Shown here: one piece after another, positions 54,131-64,000 of the stretch
Layout: each line of letters opens with the position of its first letter
How positions within the stretch are numbered: the first letter of the stretch is position 1
Origin: Letharia columbiana
Taxonomy: Eukaryota; Ascomycota; Lecanoromycetes; Lecanorales; Parmeliaceae
Assembly: GCF_014066305.1 (NCBI RefSeq)
Contig: NW_023501056.1
Span: 336,501-400,500, forward strand
Direction: 5' to 3'
DNA: 64,000 nt
Position numbers and translations under genes: made by a program
Notes under the pieces: model-generated
What the model was told of the DNA's origin: nothing
Databases searched by the model: none
What the model saw: the letters and a program-made list of their open reading frames with translations, nothing else

Positions 54131-56542
54131 TCAACGAAGCAAGCCAGATGCCATAGCTTCTAGATCCTCCAAAGTCTCAGGCTCTTGTATATCATCTTCG
54201 CCCTTTCTTCTCCGCTGAGATGTCCTCTCACCATCTGAATCGTCCTCGAACCATTTCCTCGGTCTCTTCTTGACCGGGTCCGCACTCACGCCGACCTCAG
54301 ATTCGTCTCTATCGTCCAAAGCATCCAGGTCTTCCCCAATATCTCCCTCAAACGGCGCAAGAACAGCTTGTCTCCCCCCTGCATCGTCGTCATCAGCAGC
54401 TTCTTCAACCTCCCTAGCCTTCCTTTTCTCCCTCTTCTCCTTCCTCTTAGCTTTCGCAGCCTGCTTGTCTGCCAGGTCCGCCGCCTGCAACCTCGCCTGT
54501 TCCCCTTCCAGAAACTTAGCTTTCTGTACATCAACTGCTCCTCGCTGCTTGAATTGATCTTCGTTCTCCAACTCGTAGATTTGGTGGGGATTGCCTTCTT
54601 CGTCGAAGACGAGTTTCTGACCCTTTTCTTTGAGCTTAAGGAGCTTCTTTTTGGATTTGAGAAGTTTCTCTTTGCGTTTGGATTCGACATTTATGGGCGT
54701 CTTCCCTACCATTTTGCGAGAGTCAAGTTTTGGTAGCAGCAATTTCCCCTCTGCTTCGCTGTCAACGCTTGAAGCGTCACTCAGGCGCCGTTTGACGGTT
54801 AAAAAATCCTGGCCTTCGTCTGCGTTGTTAACATCGCTACTTTGACCCTGATCATCATTCACAAGCTTGCTGTAATGATCAGTAAGAATGTCCTGATTGG
54901 TTCGCTCAAACATTCGGTCGTATTTGGTTCTTGTAATTGTCTTCTTGGCGGTTGACCCACTACCAGAAGCCGCGGCCCCGTCGCCCTCGTCTTCTGAAGA
55001 AGATACAGCTTGTCTGGGCGCGTTCTTCAAATTTTTGGCATTGTCGCCTTTGAGGAACTTTATCTTTGGAGCTCCTGGAAGACCCAGACTCGCCGAAAAC
55101 TCTTCCAATGGTAGCTCATTTAGCTTAAAGACTTCCTTATCCTTCTGTATGTGTATAGATCTGACATATGACACGAAAGCTTTCTGCCCTACATATTTCA
55201 ATTCTGGGTCTTTAAAGCACATGTTCTGCAACTGATTCTTGATAGATTGTTGCTTCTTTTGACGGACGTTGATCTTCTCGACCGTGACCTTCTTCTGCTC
55301 CAGGCGTTTGATCATCCCTTCTTCCTCACTTGGTTCGAGGAAAAGGACCGCTCTACCATCTCGCTCGTAGCGCGCTGTCCTACCCACGCGATGTATGTAA
55401 GTATCCGCGTCCTCCGGACAGTCGAGCTGAATGACCCAGTCCACAGCTGGGAAATCCAGCCCACGTGCAACTACATCTGTTGCAAAAAGGCATGAGTTCT
55501 TTGAAGCAGAGAACTTATTTGTGATATCTAGTCTTGCCGTCTGCTTTTGTCTCCCATGAAGGTGAAGCAGAGGGATACCGGGCTGCATATGTCGAAAAGC
55601 CTCGTACACAAAGCGGACCTGCTTGCCTGAAGACAAAAAGACCAGAATCTTGGACTTGAGATTGGATCGGATGAAGCTCCAAAGGGTATCTAACTTCTCG
55701 GGGAGCGGGGTCACAACATAGTTCTGCTGCAAGGTTGATGGCGTTGCGCTGGTAGCGGCCTCGTGCACAGACACGTACTCGGGATCTCTTAAGCTTAATC
55801 TTGCCAGATCGGACACTTTCTTCGTTTGTGTAGCACTGAAGAGCAGAGTCTGCCTCTCTCTTGGTAGGTGTTCTACAATCGCATCCACGTCCTTTTGAAA
55901 GCCCATGTCCATGATCCTGTCAGCCTCATCCAGGACAAGCATCTGTAGGTTGTCGATTTCAAAAGCGGCCGTCTGGTCCATGTGCTGTAACATCCTCCCA
56001 GGCGTACAGACTAGTATATTCATCCGTCCCAACCTTTCTCGCTCCTCTTGTAGACTCTTGCCTCCAATAACAAGGCCGGCGGAGAAGTTGTGGTAGCGTC
56101 CAATCTTTCGTAGGACCTCGAAGATCTGGATCGCCAATTCCCTTGTTGGCGACAGTACCAGAGCCCCTAGACCGTCCAGCTCTGTCCATTTTTTGCGATA
56201 GAGGTTCTCGAGAACCGGGACTAGGAACGCAAGGGTTTTCCCACTGCCTGTTTTTGCTGCTCCCAGGATGTCGGAGCCTTTGAGTGCATGGGGCACAGCT
56301 TGCTTTTGTATATCCGTAAGAGCCTTGAAGTGAGAGGCTTCAAGCCCAGAGGCTGTTGGTTGCGAGAGTGGTAGACTTGCAAACGTGCCGTAGTCATTAT
56401 CCTTGACGTTGATGTCCCGCACTCGTTGGTTGAGGGCGTCTAGACCCTCCTCATCGCGCTTTCTTTTCAGAGTATGGGCTTCAGACTTTGGCTTTGAAAT
56501 CAGCTTTGAGCCTCTTTTCGGCCCAGCTGCTAGGACTGCCAT
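54131..56542 (-). CDS. dbp4: DEAD-box RNA helicase Dbp4 (Hca4)
   Basis: This nucleolar ATP-dependent RNA helicase is needed for small-subunit rRNA processing and U14 snoRNA release. The single exon codes 803 residues. Helicase motifs in order: the Q-motif region [16 protein letters not shown], motif [10 protein letters not shown], Ia PTRELA, GG/TPGR ([10 protein letters not shown]), [46 protein letters not shown]. After the core come the Dbp4-type DUF4217-like segment ([22 protein letters not shown]), an acidic linker, and a long Lys/Glu-rich coiled tail with [19 protein letters not shown]. The N-terminal KRKRDEE is a likely nuclear signal. It is divergent from the J-protein gene, with 161 bp between starts. 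Confidence 0.95.
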   Translation of the reverse strand: MAVLAAGPKRGSKLISKPKSEAHTLKRKRDEEGLDALNQRVRDINVKDNDYGTFASLPLSQPTASGLEASHFKALTDIQKQAVPHALKGSDILGAAKTGSGKTLAFLVPVLENLYRKKWTELDGLGALVLSPTRELAIQIFEVLRKIGRYHNFSAGLVIGGKSLQEERERLGRMNILVCTPGRMLQHMDQTAAFEIDNLQMLVLDEADRIMDMGFQKDVDAIVEHLPRERQTLLFSATQTKKVSDLARLSLRDPEYVSVHEAATSATPSTLQQNYVVTPLPEKLDTLWSFIRSNLKSKILVFLSSGKQVRFVYEAFRHMQPGIPLLHLHGRQKQTARLDITNKFSASKNSCLFATDVVARGLDFPAVDWVIQLDCPEDADTYIHRVGRTARYERDGRAVLFLEPSEEEGMIKRLEQKKVTVEKINVRQKKQQSIKNQLQNMCFKDPELKYVGQKAFVSYVRSIHIQKDKEVFKLNELPLEEFSASLGLPGAPKIKFLKGDNAKNLKNAPRQAVSSSEDEGDGAAASGSGSTAKKTITRTKYDRMFERTNQDILTDHYSKLVNDDQGQSSDVNNADEGQDFLTVKRRLSDASSVDSEAEGKLLLPKLDSRKMVGKTPINVESKRKEKLLKSKKKLLKLKEKGQKLVFDEEGNPHQIYELENEDQFKQRGAVDVQKAKFLEGEQARLQAADLADKQAAKAKRKEKREKRKAREVEEAADDDDAGGRQAVLAPFEGDIGEDLDALDDRDESEVGVSADPVKKRPRKWFEDDSDGERTSQRRRKGEDDIQEPETLEDLEAMASGLLR

Positions 56543-56703
56543 GGCCAGTATTCTGGCTAACGTTCGAAAAAAGAGTGGGCCGGGAATAACTTCATTTTTG
56601 AGATGGCGCTAAGATAAGATAACGAAAAGATACTCCCGATACTATACTCTCTACAGAGTTATCTCGTTTCCCTGACCATTGCTCCAACTCATCCTATCCA
56701 GCC

Positions 56704-57499
56704 ATGGCAATCAAGGAAGAGCTAAAGGAAGAAGTGGAGGAGGAAGGAGGAGGCAAAGATGAGCTCGAAGCCCTTGACGCTCTCGAAAAGGAAGCAGCCG
56801 AATACAACAAAGTATGTCCTCAAAGCCAGCTGCTCGTTACATTCCCTTATTGACCCTTATCTAGGATGCAGAAATCGACCGTATACTTAAAGCCTTCAAG
56901 CTAGATGCGTAAGCTTCTCTCATACGCGCCTGCCCGGCTATGTCTCGCTGATTCCTGGCTACAGCTATGCAGTGCTCGACTTACAACCCGGTGTCCCTGA
57001 ATCCGAGATCAAGCTATGCTACAGAAAGAAATCCCTCCTCATACATCCCGACAAAACGTCCAACCCTCGCGCCCCCGACGCTTTTGACCGCCTAAAGAAA
57101 GCCCAAACCGAACTCATGGACGAAAAGCAACGCACCACGCTCGACGAATGCATTGCCGACGCCCGCATGCTGCTCATGCGGGAGCGTAAACTGACTGTCG
57201 ACAGCGAGGAGGTAAAGAATCCGGACAAGGATTTTAGGGAGGCCTGGCGACGGAAGACGGTGGAGGTGCTGATTGACAACGAGCAGAGACGGCGGAAACA
57301 GATCAAGGCGCAGATGCAGGAGGAGGGGAGGGAGCAGAGAAAGGTAGATGAGGAGGTGGAGACTAGGAAGAGGCGGAGGGACCATGAGGTGCAGTGGGAG
57401 CAGACGAGGGAGGGGAGGATTGGGAGCTGGAGGGATTTTCAGCAGAAGGCTAAGGAGGAGCCGGGGAAGAAGAAAAAGAAGATGAAGGTGCTTGGCTGA
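56704..57499 (+). CDS. DNAJC8/Spf31-like J-domain splicing protein
   Basis: This is an Hsp40-type co-chaperone associated with the spliceosome in fission yeast (Spf31) and animals (DNAJC8). Three exons (56704-56811, 56865-56908, 56965-57499) give 228 residues. The acidic N-terminus leads to DAEIDRILKAFKLDAYAVLDLQPG, then the J domain with the HPD tripeptide (KSLLIHPDKTSNPRAPDAFDRLKKAQTEL, about residues 70-100). The C-terminal half is highly charged and coiled (DFREAWRRKTVEVLIDNEQRRRK), ending in Lys-rich KKKKKMKVLG. The first two exons are short and were placed by splice signals plus family N-terminus. It is convergent with tap42, with only 91 bp between stops. Confidence 0.92.
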
Positions 57500-57590
57500 G
57501 TGATCGTGTCGGCATATGCAAAGCGTGGAGTTTGGGAAGGGTCTACCACGGCGTGATTTATCAGGCTTAGATTTCAGTTGCTATACTATG

Positions 57591-58765
57591 CTAGCCACGA
57601 TTAAGGGTATTCCCACTACCCTTGGGATTCGACTCAGTGAACTCATCCCACTCTCTCGCCTTCATAGTTTCCATGTCCGCCTTGTCCAGATTGTCTTCAT
57701 CAGGCTCTGCAGGCCTGCCCGATTGCTCTCCCCCACCTTCAATTATACCTCCTCTTCTCTTTTCCTCCGCCAGGTATTCATCTATGGTCATCGTGGGCAG
57801 GCTATGGTCCGGTCTAAAGACGCCGTCTCGTAACGTCTGCCGACTGTCCAGAAGGGTGAAAGGTTTGAGAGGTTTCCCATCTTTGCTGAGTATGGGCCCT
57901 GCCTTCCCTTTCTTCGTGAGTAGCGAAAGCGATGGATCTAGGCGGTCAGAATAGTCGTCTCCACGTCGACCGTTGCGTTCTCGATAGTCAGCAGCTCGAT
58001 CTTCAGGTCCAGGAGGTGGAGTCGTAGGCATGAGTGCAAGGATCTTGAGCTCTTGCCCGATAACGTCGAGTGAGTGGAAGGTGTGGTGGACGCATAGTTG
58101 AATCTCGGCAAGGACGATCTCCCTGAGTGCAGCATCGTCTCCTTGAAGCTCCATCGGGACCTTGCTGAGGAACTGTTATGTGCATTAGGACAGAAGACTT
58201 TGGGCAGGATTTGAAAGGCGCGGACTTCAAGCTTGAGCTTTAATTCATTCTCTTGCTTGTACCTTGCTATTTTTGTATCTCTGCGCGCTGCAGGGTCTGT
58301 TGTCGATATCAGAGAGAAATCGTCTCTACCCTCGAGGTATCTTTCGTAAAGCTTCCTATCCCTAGCATTGAGCATGCTGTAGGTGTCCAAGAGGCAGAGA
58401 TAGCGTTCGTATATTTCCTGTGCTCGCTGTAGGATCATCTGCCTGTCTGAAGTATTGTCTTTGAGTATCAAGTCTGCTAAGTAGTAGTCGACGAGGAGGT
58501 ACCTGGGGACTGTCAGCCATGCTGGTCAAGCCCAGCTTGGACGTGGCAGCTACTGTAGGTCCCCAGATGAGATGTCATCTTCAGTCTCATTCGGACTGAA
58601 TAGCGATATGCTATCTACAATCTTCCTACATTCCTCGAGACTTGTGATAGCTGCTTGCAGATTTTCATGGTAGACGGGGCTCGTGGGGTCTGGGGAGGAT
58701 TCCAGCTCTTTTCGCTGGTTTTTGGCGGAAGTGAACAGAGTGCGGATGTTTGTGTCTGTATCCAT
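57591..58765 (-). CDS. tap42: Tap42/IGBP1, PP2A-associated TOR pathway protein
   Basis: Tap42 binds PP2A-type phosphatase catalytic subunits and links them to TORC1 signalling. Three exons (58765-58554, 58502-58226, 58172-57591) give 356 residues. The N-terminus MDTDTNIRTLFTSAKNQRKELE and the helical repeat region follow the family, with LQYLLVDYYLADLILK and RAQEIYERYLCLLDTYSML. Then come KLYERYLEGR, RRDTKIARYKQENELKLKLE, FLSKVPMEL, and the C-terminal PPGPEDRAADYRER, GPILSKDGKPLKPFTLLDSRQTLRDGVFRPDHSLPTMTIDEYLAEE and MKAREWDEFTESNPKGSGNTLNRG. The second intron uses a GTCCGC donor, the same unusual donor as in the Ufo1-like gene. The frame is open upstream of the chosen start. Confidence 0.94.
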
Positions 58766-59309
58766 TTTGTTCGGTATAAGCGGGACGTTTGGGGTTACCT
58801 TAGGTGGAGAAGCTTGTTTAATGTTTACATTGAAGGAGAGAGACTGGGCGCTTCCATCAAAGGGCCGCGCCGCTAGGAGCACCTTCTTTGCAACTCAACT
58901 GCTTCATTCTACAAATAGCAGTGATGGTCACATAGCTTCACTCTCCAAAAACATAGAACGATCTGCTGTTTTTTTCATAACAACGTGATTCGCCTTTTCA
59001 CTTCCCTTCCCTCTTCATATTCGTAGTCTTCATAGCGTGACCTCCTGGACTCCCTTTCCAAAATTTCCCGTGCTTTTGCACGTTGTCAAAAGCACCACTC
59101 TGACTACAGTCACCCTCGCTGGTTTGTTTGGTTTGACACACTCTCTTTGCACGAACTCAATTCGCTGCCGTGAACCAATGACTGTCACTCCCGCAGGTGT
59201 TCGGGTACCTGCTCATCATCACATGCGTTGTTAACACTACTGTAATTGAAATTCCTCTCGCCTAAAGGATCTCTTGGATATCGCTTCGCTTTAGCAACCT
59301 TCCGCAACC
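58766..59309. promoter_or_regulatory. Divergent tap42/Dicer promoter region
   Basis: This 544-bp interval lies between divergent start codons. Short open frames here have no recognisable features. No specific site is assigned. Confidence 0.4.
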
Positions 59310-62300
59310 ATGACGCCAACTTCTGCTCCCTCAATGGCCAAGTTTACTCTCGAAGACCTCAAAGGTCTTGGGCCAGCAGAGAAGTTGCCGGCCATCCAGC
59401 ATACCACAGAAGGCTCATCTACAACTTCCCGGAAACGAAATGCCGCTCAGCGATCGATCTTTCAAGGCTACAAGGGAGCAACTATGCCAAATGACCCTAA
59501 GTCAAAGACCGATGTGTTAGGAGTGATGAACGAATCAGAACAGGAGCCCAGTCCCAGCGCCTCGGATTCGGAAGACGAGCAGAATGCGACCCCAAGGACG
59601 CTCACATTATCGGAGAGACGCAAGGCTCAGAATAGTAAATTCTCGGCATGGTAAGCTGTCTCCAGGGAAGAGATGTCTACTAATGTTGATGCTCATCGTC
59701 AAACAGGCTATCAAAGCGCGCCGCCAAGATCACGAATGAGGAGGTGCAAGCAGTTGTCGAAAATGCTAACGAGGAGAACCTTTCGATCCGTAGCCTAATG
59801 GCAAAACAAGAGTCTAACGTAATTATCACTGATCCGAGGGAGTATCAATTAGAGCTATTTGAGAAAGCAAAGGGGCAGAACATTATAGCTGTACTTGACA
59901 CTGGTCAGTACGGTGTATAACCATTTGATATCTCTCCAGCTAATACGGTCACAGGCTCCGGCAAGACTCTTATAGCTGTCCTCCTCTTGAAGCACATGAT
60001 CGACAAGGAGCTCGAGGATCGAGCAATGGGCAAGAAGCGACGCATTTCGTTCTTTCTTGTAAGCTTCTCTCCATGGTGGCTGATTCCTCGGATAACAATC
60101 CCCCCCCCAGGTGGATTGTGTGACACTTGTTTTCCAGCAATTCGCAGTGCTCGAATGCAACCTAGATCAAAAGATTGAACGTTTTTGTGGAGAAATGGGC
60201 TGCGACCTCTGGGTGAAAGAAACCTGGGCGAAACACTTTGCCGAGAACGAGGTCATTGTGTGCACGGCAGAGATACTCAACCAATGCCTGATGCACTCCT
60301 TTATATCGATCGATGATATCAATCTTCTTATCTTTGACGAAGCACACCACACTAAGAAAAATCATGCCTACGCTAGGTCGGTCTCTTCCAAACTCCTAGG
60401 CCTTGGTTTCAAGTCTAATATCTGACAGAATTATCAAAGACTACTATGTTACCCAAGATGACCCAGCGAGGCGGCCAAAAGTATTCGGTATGACTGCATC
60501 TCCGGTTGACGCGAGAGAAGACGTGGTCAAGGCTGCGAAGTAAGCGAATTGCCCATTATGTTTCCTCCGTATGTATGTCTTAACGGTGCTCAGAGAACTC
60601 GAAGCAATGTTACACAGCCAAATAGCGACGACCTCCGATCTTTCTCTTCTGCGAATGTCAATAAGTCGTCCCAACGAAAGCCTCGCAGTGTACGAGCGAT
60701 TGGGCTACGCCTACGACACACCACTTTCATCGTCGCTGAAGGCGAAATTCGGTGACTTCGAAGCCTTGGCCAAATTCTTCAGAAATGCCCGAGAAGCTAC
60801 TTCGCAGCTTGGCGAATGGTGCGCGGATCTTCTATGGCGTTTCGTTCTGGATGAGGAACAAGCGCTTAAAGTTGAGCGGAAGATAGAACGGAAATTCAAT
60901 CGAGACGCAAGAAATCGTCCCGTGGCAATGCTAGATTCTGAGCTGGCCCGGTTGAAAGAGGCCAAGGAGATGGTCAAGAATTGGACGTTCGCTGATCCCG
61001 ACGTCTCAGGCAGCAGCCTGAGTTCAAAAGTCTTGCTCTTGTACCAGTACTTGAGCTTGATCTTCGAGAAGCCGTCCGACGCCAAATGCATTATTTTTGT
61101 CAAGCATCGATATACTGCAAGGCTTCTTGCACAGCTTTTCAGCCGCATCGGAACAGCCAACCTCCGCTTGGACTTATTGATTGGCAGTCGGTCTGGCGAT
61201 GTCGGCGACATCAGCTTTAGTTTCAGGCAGCAAGTTCTGACTCTGATGAAGTTCAGAAAAGGACAGATCAATTGCCTTGTACGATGGCCCGCTTCTCTTG
61301 AGAGCTGTGTTGCTGACGAAAGCAGGTTGCGACGTCCATAGCAGAGGAAGGACTTGACATTCCAGATTGCAACCTGGTTATCAGGTTAGCAATGTCAATT
61401 GACGATGTCGGAAGATTTGAGCTAAAGTGGCCTCAAAATAGGTTCGATCTTTATGACACCCTGATACAATACATTCAGAGCCGAGGACGAGCCCGTCATG
61501 CGAACTCGAGGGTATGAATCTGCATTCCTTGAAGTGTAACCGTACTAATCAGTAACATTATCCAGTACATACACATGATAGAGGAAGACAACAGACTGCA
61601 TCTTCAAGCGGTAGCTGATGTTCGCAAAGGCGAAGTATTTTGACCGCGTGATTGAACCAAGAGCAATGGCTAATACTAAACAGGCGGTGATGCGAAATTT
61701 TTGCGAAGCGCTTCCAGCAGACCGCTTGTTACAGGGCAATGACTACAAGCTAGAGGCAGCACTGGTGAAAGAGAAGTCCTACAGGAAGTACGTCGACCCT
61801 GAAACGGGAGCCACTTTGACCTATGCGTCTAGCCTGGTCGTCCTCGCCCACTTTGTGGGATGCCTCGTGAGTGCTCGAGATCCTATTACGCGGCTATATC
61901 TAACACACATAATGTACAGCCGCACCGTGACGAGGACTACACCCATAAGGCTACGTATTGCATGTCTGTTGAAAACAAAAATTTCGTGTGTGAAGTGATA
62001 TTGCCCGAAAGCTCGCCTATCCACAGTGCTACGGGCAGACCTTCGTCGAGGAAAGCCATTGCAAGAAGATCGGCCGCCTTCGAAGCATGTCTCCTCCTTC
62101 GACAAGGCAGTCACTTGGACAAGAATTTGATACCAACGTATCATAAGAGTTTGCCGCACATGAGGAATGCTCATCTCGCCCTGAACATGAAAAAGGCTCA
62201 CTCTTACAACATGAAGATGAAGCCAGGTCTATGGGAGAGGACCCGGGGCTCTCTCCCAAGCGAGGTTTTCCTAACAATTCTCTCTCTGAAAAACCCAGAG

Positions 62301-64000
62301 AATCTTGGAAGACCTTGCCAGCCTCTTGCCCTACTGACGAGGACACGACTGCCAAACATTCCGCCATTTCCTCTCCACCTTCAGGTTGGGAAGGTATCAC
62401 AGCTTCTATGTACGTCCATCTCGACGAGCTTGGATGTTAGTAGTACGGTATTGACGGAATTGAACGAATTTACTCTTCGTATCTATTATGACATCTTTAA
62501 CAAGAAGTTCGAGGCAAATGAGCCTCAGATGTCGTATTGGCTAGCTCCGATAGTCGACTCTTGGACAACCTCTCGTGAATGTGATCCGCCGAATAGTTTG
62601 ATCGATTGGGCTGTGCTTGCGCGTGTTTCCCAGTGTTCCGACACGCCCTGGACCGTCGACACGCCGCACGTTGAAATCATTGACCGCTATCTGATAGACA
62701 GGTGGACCGGGGGAAACCGCTTCTATTCTCTCGAGATCAAGCCAGATCTGAAGCCCTGCGATCCCGTGCCCGAAGGTACTGCTAAGGCTAAAGACATGGA
62801 CTCGATAATTAACTATACCACGACTCATCTCTATAAGAATTCCAAGCAGAAAATGAAATGGGAGGATGATCAGCCCGTCATCCTCGCCCACAAGATCCTT
62901 CATCGACTGAACCTGCTCGACGAAATTACGGAAAAGGAGAAGGGTGTGAATACGACTGCCTACCTTTGTCCGCAACCTCTCAAGTTTTCCGCCGTAAGTT
63001 GATGGCTTCCTCCGCTTGATACCAAGATGCTAATGTAATTTCAGTTGCCTACCACCGTTGTTGCAATGGCTTATTTGTTTCCGCCATGTATCAGTCGTAT
63101 CGAGTCGTACCTAATAGCAGTGGAAGTATGCGACCTCTTAGGCTTGGCTATTCAGCCAGCGCTAGCTCTTGAGGCTCTGACCAAAGATTCCGACAATACC
63201 GACGAACACAGGAGCGAACAGATCCATTTGCAGAGGGGCATGGGTAAGAACTACGAAAGACTTGAATTCATCGGAGATTGCTTCTTGAAGATGGCGACTT
63301 CGATCTCAGTGTTCTGCAAGAGCCCAGAAGAAAATGAGTACGATTATCATGTGAAACGCATGCTTATGATCTGCAACAAGAACCTGTTCCACACGGCGAC
63401 GTTTCTCAAACTCCAAGAATTCATTCGCAGCACGAGTTTCTCAAGGTGAGCAAGTCGTACCTTCTCTCAGTTTTGCGTGCTAAGACGCCCAGGCGCACAT
63501 GGTATCCCCAGGGCATCAAACTCCTGGAAGGTAAGGGTTCCAAAAAAAGTGGCGAAGTAACATCACAACATTCTCTTGGGGACAAGACGATCGCGGATGT
63601 TTGCGAAGCCTTGATTGGTGCAGCCCTACTCTCGCACGATAGTATGGATATGGCGGTCAAAGCCGTGACGGCCTTCGTCTCCAATCCCAATCACGACGTT
63701 ACTCAATGGGATGATTATTATCGTCTTTACTCTTTGCCACGTTACCAGACAGCTCACCCTACGGCATCGCAACTCAATCTAGCAATGCAAGTGGAGCGAG
63801 TGCATCAATACCGCTTCAAATATCCGAGACTGCTACGATCGGCTTTCATACACCCTTCGTATCCTTTCGCAGAAGAGAGGATCCCCTGCTATCAACGACT
63901 CGAATTCCTGGGTGATGCGCTACTCGATATGGCATCCATAAGCTTCCTTTTTCATCGCTATCCTGACAGAGACCCGCAGTGGCTGACGGAGCACAAGGTT
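59310..64000 (+). CDS. dcl1: Dicer-like protein 1 (DCL1), cut by window end
   Basis: This RNase III family enzyme cuts double-stranded RNA into small RNAs for silencing and fungal antiviral defence. At least 12 introns were placed (starting near 59651, 59904, 60060, 60376, 60541, 61279, 61383, 61513, 61637, 61868, 62994 and 63447). Order: a Ser-rich N-terminus; helicase with [52 protein letters not shown] and QSRGRARH; the Dicer dimerisation domain ([27 protein letters not shown]); a platform/PAZ-like region; RNase IIIa with [17 protein letters not shown] and [14 protein letters not shown]; and RNase IIIb beginning [17 protein letters not shown]. The apparent stop after GEVF lies in the intron starting near 61637. 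All expected catalytic acidic residues in view are present. The C-terminus lies beyond the window. Confidence 0.93.

Noticed and set aside
61600..61680. Apparent in-frame stop making the Dicer gene a pseudogene
   Set aside because: A GTATTT..AAACAG intron of about 50 nt with a GCTAATAC branch site removes the stop and joins KGE to [14 protein letters not shown], the family sequence.

Overview
This window is nuclear DNA of a filamentous ascomycete (Pezizomycotina). The genes are split by short introns of about 45-100 nt with GT..AG ends and CTAAC-like branch points. Recognisable products are fungal: an Asi-type RING E3, a Ufo1-like F-box protein, a Dicer-like protein with the fungal DCL layout, and GPI-type repeat wall proteins. 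I could not settle the class. I saw no rRNA, tRNA, CRISPR array, transposase or complete mobile element.

Layout. 0.4-15.4 kb is a housekeeping block: VAMP7-type R-SNARE (-), Hsp10 (-) with a perfect heat-shock element upstream, a two-cassette ABC ATPase (+), an Asi-type inner-nuclear-membrane RING ligase (+), the NEDD8 E1 regulatory subunit Ula1 (-) divergent from ribose-5-phosphate isomerase (+), and a Ufo1-like F-box/UIM protein (-) whose true N-terminus lies in a separate 5' exon. 15.7-30.3 kb is an accessory island: a 1372-residue repeat-rich surface protein (-), a membrane-anchored A1-type aspartic-protease-like protein lacking the first catalytic Asp (+), a decayed CYP51 fragment (-) next to a decayed surface-protein gene (+), a small three-exon secreted protein (-), and a GC-rich Cys-rich F-box-like gene (-). 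31.4-40.2 kb holds a lone short-chain dehydrogenase (-), the meiotic RING protein HEI10 (-), XAP5/FAM50 (+), a HAD phosphatase (-) and a TTC1-like TPR protein (+). 40.2-44.9 kb holds an unidentified 797-residue nuclear-looking protein (-) with a very long leader. 44.9-64 kb is again core: Fip1 (-) and Nup49 (+) sharing a 177-bp promoter, a PAS-like Zn2Cys6 regulator (+), FAD synthase (-), the DEAD-box helicase Dbp4 (-) divergent from a DNAJC8/Spf31 J-protein (+), Tap42 (-), and a Dicer-like gene (+) cut off by the window end.

How the genes relate. Many pairs are divergent over short shared promoters (Hsp10/ABC, Ula1/Rki1, Fip1/Nup49, Dbp4/J-protein, Tap42/Dicer) or convergent with short 3' gaps (Rki1/Ufo1, XAP5/HAD, J-protein/Tap42). 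Several products act in the ubiquitin/NEDD8 system (Asi-type RING, Ula1, Ufo1-like, HEI10), but nothing suggests a co-regulated pathway. The most unusual material is in the 15.7-30.3 kb island. Its two gene relics carry nonsense codons and frame breaks, and it also holds a probable pseudoprotease and the repeat-rich wall protein. Splice models were built by hand: every CDS length quoted as a spliced protein keeps frame across all its introns.
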